Positions 7,076-13,254 of a DNA stretch of 13,254 nucleotides are shown one piece after another. The stretch lies in contig DAHVFI010000233.1 in NCBI GenBank assembly GCA_027317045.1, positions 1 through 13,254 of the forward strand, written 5' to 3'. The stretch comes from Gammaproteobacteria bacterium (GTDB lineage Bacteria > Pseudomonadota > Gammaproteobacteria > Natronospirales > REEB76). The position numbers and the translations under genes were made by a program. The notes beneath the pieces were generated by a model. It made no database searches and was not told the DNA's origin. It saw only the letters and a list, made by a program, of their open reading frames with translations. Position 1 is the first letter of the stretch, and each line of letters begins with the position of its first letter.

Positions 7076-7594
7076 ATGTCAGGCGCTTCAGAGGAGTATC
7101 TGGACCTGACCCGGGTCAGCCACCGGCCTGTCCGGTGGGCAGGCGCTATCAGCCTCTCCGCGCTATCCAGACTCGCGGCCGCAGTTGCCGATAGCGGCGG
7201 ACAGGCAACTGTCGAATTGCAGGCAATTCAGGCCGACGGTCAGGTGAGTGTGCATGGTCAGGTGCAGGCGAATCTGGTGCTGACCTGCCAGCGATGTTTT
7301 GGAAGCCTGGACTTCCCGGTCAAAGCGGATTTCAATCTGGCCTGGGTGCGCAGTGAGGAGGAGGCGGTGAGATTGCCGGATGTGTATGAGCCGCTATTAT
7401 CCGCCTCCGGCCGGGTGAAGATCGCGGAACTCATCGAGGACGAACTGCTGCTGGCCCTGCCGATGGCGGCATTACACACGCCGCCGCAGGCGTGCGGTGG
7501 GGATCCACGAGGCAAATTTCAGCAACCGGCGAAGGCGGCGAAAACCGCGCGATCCAAACCGTTTGCAGCACTACAGACCTTGAAGCGCCGCTGA
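7076..7594 (+). CDS. yceD: DUF177 / YceD family protein, rRNA-accumulation factor
   Basis: YceD/DUF177 family protein, linked to 23S rRNA accumulation and encoded just before rpmF in many bacteria; its biochemical activity is not settled. It has 172 residues from ATG 7076. Family landmarks are CQRC at 71-74, YEPLL near 104-108, the acidic IAELIEDELLLALP at 116-129, and the C-terminal KPFAALQTLKRR, which matches the E. coli ending. The reading frame stays open upstream to a TTG at 7022, but ATG 7076 aligns with the family N-terminus, and the longer form would run through the promoter. No Shine-Dalgarno precedes the ATG. It is the first gene of an operon with rpmF, plsX and fabH. Confidence 0.92.
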   Translation: MSGASEEYLDLTRVSHRPVRWAGAISLSALSRLAAAVADSGGQATVELQAIQADGQVSVHGQVQANLVLTCQRCFGSLDFPVKADFNLAWVRSEEEAVRLPDVYEPLLSASGRVKIAELIEDELLLALPMAALHTPPQACGGDPRGKFQQPAKAAKTARSKPFAALQTLKRR

Positions 7595-7702
7595 CGGATG
7601 ATAACGTTGAAAAATGCCGGCGCATCCGTGGATTTAGTTCAGGCAGGTTGTTTCCACTAGCTTGCCGCTACCAAGCGAAATATTTTTTATCAGGAGTTCA
7701 TC

Positions 7703-7885
7703 ATGGCTGTCCAGAAAAGTCGCGTATCACCATCACGTCGTGGCCAGCGCCGCTCCCATGACTCGCTCAAGGGGCCGACATTATCCATCGAGAAGACCAC
7801 CGGTGAGACCCATCGCCGGCATCATCTCGGTGCCGACGGCCATTATCGCGGCAAGAAGATACTGAATATCACTCAGAAAGATTGA
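7703..7885 (+). CDS. rpmF: 50S ribosomal protein L32
   Basis: Large-subunit ribosomal protein bL32, 60 residues, of normal length. The N-terminal MAVQKSRVSPSRRGQRRSHD is typical, followed by KTTGETHRRHHLGADGHYRG and a basic C-terminus. No cysteine is present, so this is the zinc-free form, as in E. coli, rather than the zinc-ribbon form. The start is ATG with AGGAG at 7692-7696. It lies 108 bases after yceD, a conserved pairing. Confidence 0.98.
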   Translation: MAVQKSRVSPSRRGQRRSHDSLKGPTLSIEKTTGETHRRHHLGADGHYRGKKILNITQKD

Positions 7886-7933
7886 GCAAGTTCCATTTCT
7901 GAATCACCCGGGCAACTGCGTTGTTCCGGTGAC

Positions 7934-7972
7934 TTTTATCCAATACCCTGCAAAGGATGCAGACGGATAAAA
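7934..7972 (+). other. Nested stem-loop between rpmF and plsX
   Basis: The outer arms TTTTATCC (7934-7941) and GGATAAAA (7965-7972) pair perfectly over 8 bp. Inside, CTGCA (7948-7952) and TGCAG (7958-7962) form a second 5-bp stem with the loop AAGGA. No T run follows on the plus strand, so it is not an ordinary intrinsic terminator. It could stabilise or mark a processing point between the ribosomal-protein and lipid-synthesis parts of the transcript. The function is unknown. Confidence 0.5.
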
Positions 7973-8017
7973 ACGTCGGCACTATAGGCGAGGGCGCACA
8001 GCTTTCATATCCGTGGC

Positions 8018-9055
8018 ATGAACAACAATATCGTCACGATTGCGCTGGACGCGATGGGCGGTGACCATGGCCCGGGCATGGTGGTGCCGGCCGCCGTGGC
8101 CATGCTGCAGAAAAATCCATTTCTGCACATTATCTTGGTGGGGAAATCAGAGGTGTTGGAGTCAGTGGTGCAGCGGCATCACGCCACCTTCGGCGCTCGT
8201 TTGGTGTTTCAGGCGGCTTCCCAGCAGGTGCTCATGGATGAGTTGCCTTCCCAGGCGTTGCGCGGCAAGAAAGATTCCTCCATGCGCGTGGCCATCAATC
8301 TGGTCAAGGCGGGAACGGCGGATGCCTGCGTCAGTGCCGGGAATACCGGTGCGCTCATGGCGACCGCACGCTTTGTGCTCAAGACTGTTGCCGGTATTGA
8401 CCGTCCCGCCATCTGCGCCTTGATTCCTTCCCATGGCGGACATACCCATATGCTGGACCTTGGCGCCAATGCCGATTGCACGCCGGAGCAATTGTTCCAA
8501 TTCGGCGTGATGGGTTCGGCGTTGGCGAATGCGGTCTATCATATCGACTCACCGCGCGTGGGATTGCTGAATATCGGCGAAGAGGAGATCAAGGGCATCG
8601 AGAAAGTCCGTGAGGCTGCCAAACTGTTCGCTGCCAGCCACCTCCATTACATTGGTTTCGTGGAAGGTAACGATATCTTCTCAAAAGATGTGGACGTGGT
8701 CGTGGCGGACGGTTTCGTGGGCAACGTGGCTCTCAAGACCATTGAAGGACTGGCCAGGATGATCAGCGAGTACATACGTCAGGAATTCCGTCGCACGGCC
8801 TTTACACGTCTGCTGGCATTGGCTGCATTGCCGGTGCTGCACTCGCTCAAGCGCCGTCTGGATCCACGCTACTATAACGGTGCCAGCCTGCTGGGACTCA
8901 AGGGCGTGGTGGTGAAAAGCCATGGCGGTTCCGACAGTGTGGCGTTTGCCAGCGCCATTCGCGTGGCCATCCTTGAAGTCCAGAATCAGGTCCCGCAGCG
9001 CATCAGCCGGCTGTTGGAACAGCAGTTTCCCCAGCCGCAGGTGCACGGCGAATGA
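8018..9055 (+). CDS. plsX: Phosphate acyltransferase PlsX
   Basis: Peripheral membrane enzyme that converts acyl-ACP and phosphate to acyl-phosphate, the acyl donor for PlsY in phosphatidic acid synthesis. It has 345 residues, normal for the family. Conserved blocks are ALDAMGGDHGP at 9-19, CVSAGNTGALM at 104-114, LDLGANADC at 146-154, LLNIGEEEIKG at 183-193, DGFVGNVALKTIEG at 231-244 and YNGASLLGLKG at 286-296. A hydrophobic stretch at about 261-275 may be the membrane-contacting part. The ATG at 8018 fits the family N-terminus, but no clear Shine-Dalgarno precedes it. Its stop overlaps the fabH start (ATGA), which suggests translational coupling. Confidence 0.97.
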   Translation: MNNNIVTIALDAMGGDHGPGMVVPAAVAMLQKNPFLHIILVGKSEVLESVVQRHHATFGARLVFQAASQQVLMDELPSQALRGKKDSSMRVAINLVKAGTADACVSAGNTGALMATARFVLKTVAGIDRPAICALIPSHGGHTHMLDLGANADCTPEQLFQFGVMGSALANAVYHIDSPRVGLLNIGEEEIKGIEKVREAAKLFAASHLHYIGFVEGNDIFSKDVDVVVADGFVGNVALKTIEGLARMISEYIRQEFRRTAFTRLLALAALPVLHSLKRRLDPRYYNGASLLGLKGVVVKSHGGSDSVAFASAIRVAILEVQNQVPQRISRLLEQQFPQPQVHGE

Positions 9056-10026
9056 ACCCCGTCTATGCCCGTATCGCCGGTACCGGCCGCGGCCTGCCGG
9101 AAAAGGTCCTGACCAATCAGGATCTGGAAAAAATAGTGGATACCACCGACGAATGGATTCGCGCGCGCACCGGCATCGAGCGCCGTCATATTGCCGCAGA
9201 TAACGAGACCAATCTGGATTTTTGCGAGCAGGCGGCGCGCAACGCCATGCAGGCGGCGGGCGTAGGGCCGAAAGACATTGATCTGGTGATCGTCGGCACC
9301 ACCACACCGGACCAGGTATTCCCGAATATGGGCTGTCTTCTGCAGCGGCGCCTGGGGATCCACGGCTGCACGGCCTTCAGCCTGGAAGCCGCCTGCACCG
9401 GATTCATTTATGCGCTCGATATCGCCGATAAATATATCCGCACCGGCTCCGCCAAATGTGCCCTGATCGTGGGCGGCGAAACCTTGTCACGCATGACCGA
9501 CTGGACTGATCGCGGCACCTGCGTATTGTTCGGCGATGGCGCCGGTGCGGTGGTGCTGGAAGCTTCCGATGAAGCCGGTATTCTCTCAACGCATCTGCAT
9601 GCGGACGGCCGGTACGCGGACCTGCTGTATTTCCCCTCGGGCGTATCCAAGAAGCCCGAGGATTTTCACGCACGCCGCGACTTCATTCATATGAAAGGCA
9701 GCGAAGCCTTCAAGGTGGCCGTCACCAAGCTGGGCGAGATCGTGCTGGAAGGCCTCAAGGGCAACAACATGCCGGCGGAAAAACTCGACTGGCTGGTCCC
9801 GCACCAGGCCAACCTGCGCATCATCGAAGCCACGGCCCGCAAGTTGAAAATGCCCATGCAGCGGGTGATCCTCACCATCCAGGATCACGGCAACACTTCC
9901 ACCGCCTCCGTGCCCATGGCACTGGATGTGGCGGTGCGTGACGGCCGTATCCAGCGTGGCCAGACGATTCTGCTGGAGGCTTTCGGCGGCGGTTTTACGT
10001 GGGGCGCGGCGCTGATCCGCTATTGA
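9052..10026 (+). CDS. fabH: Beta-ketoacyl-ACP synthase III (KAS III)
   Basis: Initiates type II fatty acid synthesis by condensing acetyl-CoA with malonyl-ACP. It has 324 residues, normal for the family. The catalytic triad is Cys115 (EAACTGF), His251 (VPHQAN) and Asn281 (DHGNTSTAS), matching E. coli C112, H244 and N274. The C-terminal glycine-rich FGGGFTWGAALIRY is typical. Its ATG overlaps the plsX stop by four bases. No fabD, fabG or acpP follows in this window; the next gene is an unrelated lipoprotein. No convincing intrinsic terminator is seen after fabH, only a very short CCGG-CCGG hairpin near 10037-10050 without a T run. Confidence 0.97.
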   Translation: MNPVYARIAGTGRGLPEKVLTNQDLEKIVDTTDEWIRARTGIERRHIAADNETNLDFCEQAARNAMQAAGVGPKDIDLVIVGTTTPDQVFPNMGCLLQRRLGIHGCTAFSLEAACTGFIYALDIADKYIRTGSAKCALIVGGETLSRMTDWTDRGTCVLFGDGAGAVVLEASDEAGILSTHLHADGRYADLLYFPSGVSKKPEDFHARRDFIHMKGSEAFKVAVTKLGEIVLEGLKGNNMPAEKLDWLVPHQANLRIIEATARKLKMPMQRVILTIQDHGNTSTASVPMALDVAVRDGRIQRGQTILLEAFGGGFTWGAALIRY

Positions 10027-10056
10027 TGATTTTACATCCGGCGTGCCGGGGGGTAG

Positions 10057-10117
10057 TGTCTACAGCGGTTCTTGGTCCTTAAATCAGGAACGCAGCGGGT
10101 TTATAAACCTGTAGACA
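10057..10117 (+). promoter_or_regulatory. Inverted repeats and candidate promoter before the lipoprotein gene
   Basis: A 9-bp inverted repeat TGTCTACAG (10057-10065) and CTGTAGACA (10109-10117) flanks 43 bases. Abutting its right arm is a perfect 12-bp palindrome, GGTTTATAAACC (10098-10109). The TATAAA within it (10102-10107) could be a -10 element, although the -35 (TTAAAT, 17 bp upstream) is poor. The arrangement could be an operator over a promoter or a folded leader. Confidence 0.35.
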
Positions 10118-10136
10118 ATAGTCAAGGAGGTCATTT

Positions 10137-10658
10137 ATGCGCTCGCTGTATCTCACATTGACCGCGTCACTGATACTGTCCGCATGCGCGTCCACTCCTG
10201 CACAGCGCCTGGTCGAACAAACAGCACAGGCGCAGGCTGCGGGCCATCCGGTGCTTGTCTATCAGATCGAAACAAAATTTCTGTCCAACTTTTCACCCGA
10301 GGGTGCTTATACGCGGGTGCAATTTGTTAATACGGGCAAGTGGCCGATCAGTGCTATTGCATTTTTAGTAGTGCCGTATTACCAGGGTGAGCCTGTGATG
10401 TGGAATGTCTCGCATCCAGCAGTGTTTGGCGCAAAGGGGAATTTCGAGACGGGGCAACGCTATGCCGTGCTCAGCGCCAAGCCTGTATGGGCCGGGCCCT
10501 GGGGACGTGTGGATTGCGTTCACCTGGTCGGGATGATCCTGCAATACCCAAGCGGGCAGATTGAACGGGTCGATCGCGATCAAATCACAAGCTATCTAAA
10601 TTCAACGATCGTCCCACAGAATTGCTCGAACCCGAGTACACCCGGGCCACACAATTAA
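10137..10658 (+). CDS. Predicted outer-membrane lipoprotein, function unknown
   Basis: Lipoprotein of 173 residues with a signal peptide (hydrophobic 4-16) and lipobox LSAC, predicting cleavage before Cys17. The residues after it are Ala-Ser, not Asp, so Lol sorting to the outer membrane is likely. The mature part (about 40-150) looks like a small beta-rich, possibly Ig-like domain with alternating hydrophobic strands (FVNTGKWPISAIAFLVVPYY near 62-81). The tail is Pro/Ser/Asn-rich. I do not recognise a named family. A very strong Shine-Dalgarno, AAGGAGG (10124-10130), lies six bases before the ATG. Base composition appears lower in GC than the fab genes beside it. It follows fabH by 110 bases on the same strand but probably has its own promoter. 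Confidence 0.82.
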   Translation: MRSLYLTLTASLILSACASTPAQRLVEQTAQAQAAGHPVLVYQIETKFLSNFSPEGAYTRVQFVNTGKWPISAIAFLVVPYYQGEPVMWNVSHPAVFGAKGNFETGQRYAVLSAKPVWAGPWGRVDCVHLVGMILQYPSGQIERVDRDQITSYLNSTIVPQNCSNPSTPGPHN

Positions 10659-10736
10659 TCCAGCTAATTCAGGCTATACGGCGGATTCAAACAGGGATTT
10701 CAATATTAAAAAACATCCTCCTCATTGCCAATGCAT

Positions 10737-10765
10737 AAAAAAGGGGAGGGCTGAGCCCTCCCCTT
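10737..10765 (-). terminator. Intrinsic terminator of the BNR-repeat gene
   Basis: A perfect 10-bp GC-rich stem (AAGGGGAGGG 10741-10750 with CCCTCCCCTT 10756-10765) and a 5-nt loop are followed on the minus strand by a run of six T (A run 10737-10742). It begins 24 bases after the stop codon. The plus-strand side lacks a good T tract, though the hairpin could still slow transcripts from the lipoprotein gene. Confidence 0.88.
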
Positions 10766-10789
10766 AGATTTCATCCAGATCAAACGCGA

Positions 10790-13254
10790 CTACATTTGTC
10801 CCGGCTTAATGCTGATGGGGCGGCCAACCAGCAAGGTGGGGGCGCCGGCCGCGTAGGCGTTTTTGTTGTAGGCCGGTATATCCGTGGCCAGAATACCGTT
10901 GAACTGCGCCAGTACCTTGTTGAGCCTGCTGCTGATCTCATTCGCAGTGGTCAGCATCGGCGCGGTGGGTGCCTGGCCCACCAGATAGCTCACGTATCCC
11001 AGACTCTGCAGCTGACCGTCGAGCTTTGACAGCCAGTGGATATCGTCCTCCGGTACCATGTGCTGCAAGCCTGGATTGTAGACACTGTTTTTCAGGTCGG
11101 TGAGCTTCTTGTCGAGGGCCTTGGCCTGGGACAGTGCGCTGCTGTACTGCGCCTTCTGATCCGAGTTGGCATTCGCGCTGTTCTCGAAGTCGCCGAGCGT
11201 CTTTTGCATGCCCACGATACGGTTCAGCATTTCGTTGAAGGCGCTGGTTTCATTGCGGACTTCCAGGCTTATTTTCAGATCGGCCTGCATGACATCCATG
11301 GGGATATGCTGGTTGGGATCGCTGCGGACCGTGACCGTGGTGTTTTCGGTCTTGCCGTTGACAGTCACCGCCACCTGGTAGGTGCCGGGTAGTACCATCG
11401 GACCGGTGGGACTGAAGCCGGCTGCCACTACGAACGCCGGCAGCTGCTCGAAATCGAGTTGCGTGGCCGGGTTATAGTGCATGTTCCAGACGAACTGGTT
11501 GACCCCGGCTTTGGAAGGACCATAGTCCGTAGCCACGGCCTCGCCCCTGCTGTCGGTAATGACGATTTTCACCGGCGAGTGGTGTTGAGCTTTTTCCGCT
11601 GCGCTGGCTTTCAGCTCGTTCTTCAGATAATAGTCGAGCAGGGTGCCGTCCGGTGCATTCGGCGTGGTGAAGGAGGGCTCGGCGCCCTCGCCCCGGGACC
11701 AGCGCACGAACTCGGTGCCGGCGGAAGGCGTGAACAGATGAAACGCCTGTTTGGCGACTGCCTCATTCATTTCCTCTAGGGGCCGGGTATTGTCGAGCGC
11801 GAACAGGCCGCGGCCGTGGGTAGCCACCACCAGGGCGTGATGCACGAACTTAAGATCGAAGACCGCGGCGGTCGGGAAGTTGGCCTTGAGCTGTTGCCAG
11901 TGGCCGCCGTCGTCGCGGGAGTACCACAAGCCGGTCATGGTGCCGGCCACCAGCAAGCCGCGCATGTTCGGATCTTCGCGTACCACCAACACCGGCACAT
12001 CCGGCAGACCCTTGGCGATGTTGCGCCAGGATTTTCCGTAATTGTCGGTTTGGTACACATAGGCTCTATGGTCGTCCATCTCGTGGTTGTCGAAGGCCGC
12101 GTAGGCGGTACCGGCTTCGAAAGGCGAGACCCCGATCTGGTACACACGCGCCCACTTGGGCGCGCCCGCAGGCGTGACGTTATCCCAGCTCCGGCCGTCA
12201 TTGCGACTGACCTGCACCAGACCGTCGTCGGTGCCGACCCAGATGGTTTTGGGATCGGTGGGCGCGAGCGTGATGGATAGAAGAGTGTCGTAAGTCTCCG
12301 CGCCGGACAGATCATGGTTCACCGGCCCGCCGGAATTGAGCTGCTTGCTCTTGTCATTACGGGTGAGGTCGGGGCTGATTACCGCCCAGTGAGTACCGCC
12401 ATCCGTGGATTTGAACAGCACGTTGCCGCCCATGTATACGGTGTTGACATCCGTGGGCGATACGGCAATGGGTGAAGTCCAGTTAAAGCGGTATTTCTGA
12501 TCCTTGGTTTCCAGGTCGTTGATGGCGCCGGGGCCGTGCAGGTACGGCATGATGTCGGGTGACAGCTTGATGCGCAGGTCGAAGCGCGTGATGGCGCCGG
12601 ACTGTGCATTGCCGTAAATGATGTCCGGATCGCTGGGCGCGGGCACCACGTATTCGCCGTCACCGCCCACCACCGTGTACCAGTCGTTGCCGCTGACGAC
12701 GTTGTCGGCCAGCGAACTCGATGGGCCGCACCAGCCGCTGTTGTCCTGCAGGCCGCCGCACAGGTCGTAGGGCGTCTTGCTGTCGGCCGCCACCATGTAG
12801 AACTGCTCAATCGGCATGCCATCCAGGAATCGCCAGCTCTTGCCGCCGTCCTGAGTAAGGTAGGCGCCGCCGTCGTTGCCCTGGATGATGCGGTCCGGGT
12901 TGGTGGGGTCCTGCCAGAAGGCATGGTGGTCCACGTGCACGCCCAAGTCGATGGGCCGCGCCGTGTGGCCGCCATCATCGGATTCCATGAGGAAGAACGA
13001 GAGGAAGTAGATCTTATTCTCGTCATTGGGCGAAACGAACAGGCGTGAAAAATAGAACGGCCGCACATCCAGGTTGTAGTTCTCGCTCACCCGCTGCCAG
13101 TGATCGCCCATGTCATTGGAGCTGAACAGCAGACCATTTCCGCGCTGGGTTTCCATGAGCGCATACACCCGTTCCGGATTGCTGGGCGCCACCGCCAGGG
13201 CGATACGGCCGATCGGCCCCTTGGGCATGTCTTTGGTCAAGCGCGTCCAGGTGT
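10790..13254 (-). CDS. BNR/Asp-box (VPS10/sortilin-like) beta-propeller protein, N-terminus outside window
   Basis: The C-terminal 820 or so residues of a large protein that runs off the right edge. The frame is open to the boundary (TWTRLTKDMP), so the TTG at 13240 is not the real start. Numbering from that TTG, Asp-box motifs S/T-x-D/N-x-G-x-x-W occur at 41-48, 129-136, 278-285, 345-352, 398-405 and 441-448, with a degenerate one near 87-93. Between them are repeated blade strands of the type APTDPKTIWVGT. This matches the WD40/YVTN/BNR-like, VPS10-type propellers often annotated as glycosyl hydrolase without proof. Residues 555-640 fit an Ig-like domain (LPGTYQVAVTVNGKTE); 650-720 are probably helical. 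Two cysteines (161, 171) suggest an exported protein. Substrate and catalytic activity are unknown. Confidence 0.9.
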   Translation of the reverse strand, partial: TWTRLTKDMPKGPIGRIALAVAPSNPERVYALMETQRGNGLLFSSNDMGDHWQRVSENYNLDVRPFYFSRLFVSPNDENKIYFLSFFLMESDDGGHTARPIDLGVHVDHHAFWQDPTNPDRIIQGNDGGAYLTQDGGKSWRFLDGMPIEQFYMVAADSKTPYDLCGGLQDNSGWCGPSSSLADNVVSGNDWYTVVGGDGEYVVPAPSDPDIIYGNAQSGAITRFDLRIKLSPDIMPYLHGPGAINDLETKDQKYRFNWTSPIAVSPTDVNTVYMGGNVLFKSTDGGTHWAVISPDLTRNDKSKQLNSGGPVNHDLSGAETYDTLLSITLAPTDPKTIWVGTDDGLVQVSRNDGRSWDNVTPAGAPKWARVYQIGVSPFEAGTAYAAFDNHEMDDHRAYVYQTDNYGKSWRNIAKGLPDVPVLVVREDPNMRGLLVAGTMTGLWYSRDDGGHWQQLKANFPTAAVFDLKFVHHALVVATHGRGLFALDNTRPLEEMNEAVAKQAFHLFTPSAGTEFVRWSRGEGAEPSFTTPNAPDGTLLDYYLKNELKASAAEKAQHHSPVKIVITDSRGEAVATDYGPSKAGVNQFVWNMHYNPATQLDFEQLPAFVVAAGFSPTGPMVLPGTYQVAVTVNGKTENTTVTVRSDPNQHIPMDVMQADLKISLEVRNETSAFNEMLNRIVGMQKTLGDFENSANANSDQKAQYSSALSQAKALDKKLTDLKNSVYNPGLQHMVPEDDIHWLSKLDGQLQSLGYVSYLVGQAPTAPMLTTANEISSRLNKVLAQFNGILATDIPAYNKNAYAAGAPTLLVGRPISIKPGQM

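Noticed and set aside
7957..8060. Possible short upstream ORF overlapping the plsX start
   Set aside because: The ATG at 7957 directly abuts AAAGG with no spacing, sits in a hairpin, and the roughly 34-residue product resembles nothing known.
10037..10050. CCGG...CCGG hairpin after fabH as a terminator
   Set aside because: The stem is only 4-5 bp with a tiny loop and is followed by G residues rather than a T run.
13238..13240. TTG as the start of the BNR protein
   Set aside because: The frame continues upstream to the window edge as TWTRLTKDMP, which reads as another blade end, so the true start lies outside.

Overview
The window looks like a chromosomal segment of a moderately GC-rich gammaproteobacterium. 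The evidence is a divergent rne/rluC pair with a long leader, a YceF-type Maf protein, and a yceD-rpmF-plsX-fabH cluster. The RNase E has a full catalytic half, a short amphipathic membrane-anchor-like segment and an Arg/Pro-rich tail, and the L32 has no cysteines. I cannot place it at family level from sequence alone. Almost everything is housekeeping. I see no CRISPR array, transposase, phage gene, tRNA or rRNA, and no clear sign of an undescribed multi-gene system. The most interesting signals are in gene borders and leaders.

Layout, left to right. (1) A multi-pass membrane protein with a cytoplasmic GAF domain but no kinase (30-1778, +). (2) A low-molecular-weight protein tyrosine phosphatase (1899-2435, +) whose stop codon lies in the loop of the terminator of the convergent rne gene. 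(3) rne, ribonuclease E (2466-5006, -). (4) A 408-base divergent intergenic region holding a candidate extended -10 promoter for rne, a structured leader of about 340 nt and the rluC ribosome binding site. (5) rluC, a 23S rRNA pseudouridine synthase (5415-6365, +). It converges on yceF (6362-6973, -), and both genes stop within the same TTAA. (6) A near-consensus promoter (7038-7066) that begins the yceD-rpmF-plsX-fabH operon (7076-10026, +). (7) An unrelated small lipoprotein gene (10137-10658, +) where fabD/fabG/acpP might be expected. (8) A large exported-type BNR/Asp-box beta-propeller protein (minus strand, stop at 10790, beginning beyond the right edge) with its own terminator.

How the genes fit together. 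Regions 3-6 combine rRNA/mRNA processing and ribosome biogenesis (RNase E, RluC, YceD, L32) with nucleotide-pool sanitation (YceF) and the entry into phospholipid and fatty-acid synthesis (PlsX, FabH). This is the classic gammaproteobacterial neighbourhood linking ribosome production to membrane growth. The flanking membrane/GAF protein, phosphatase, lipoprotein and BNR protein are accessory, and their functions are only partly predictable.
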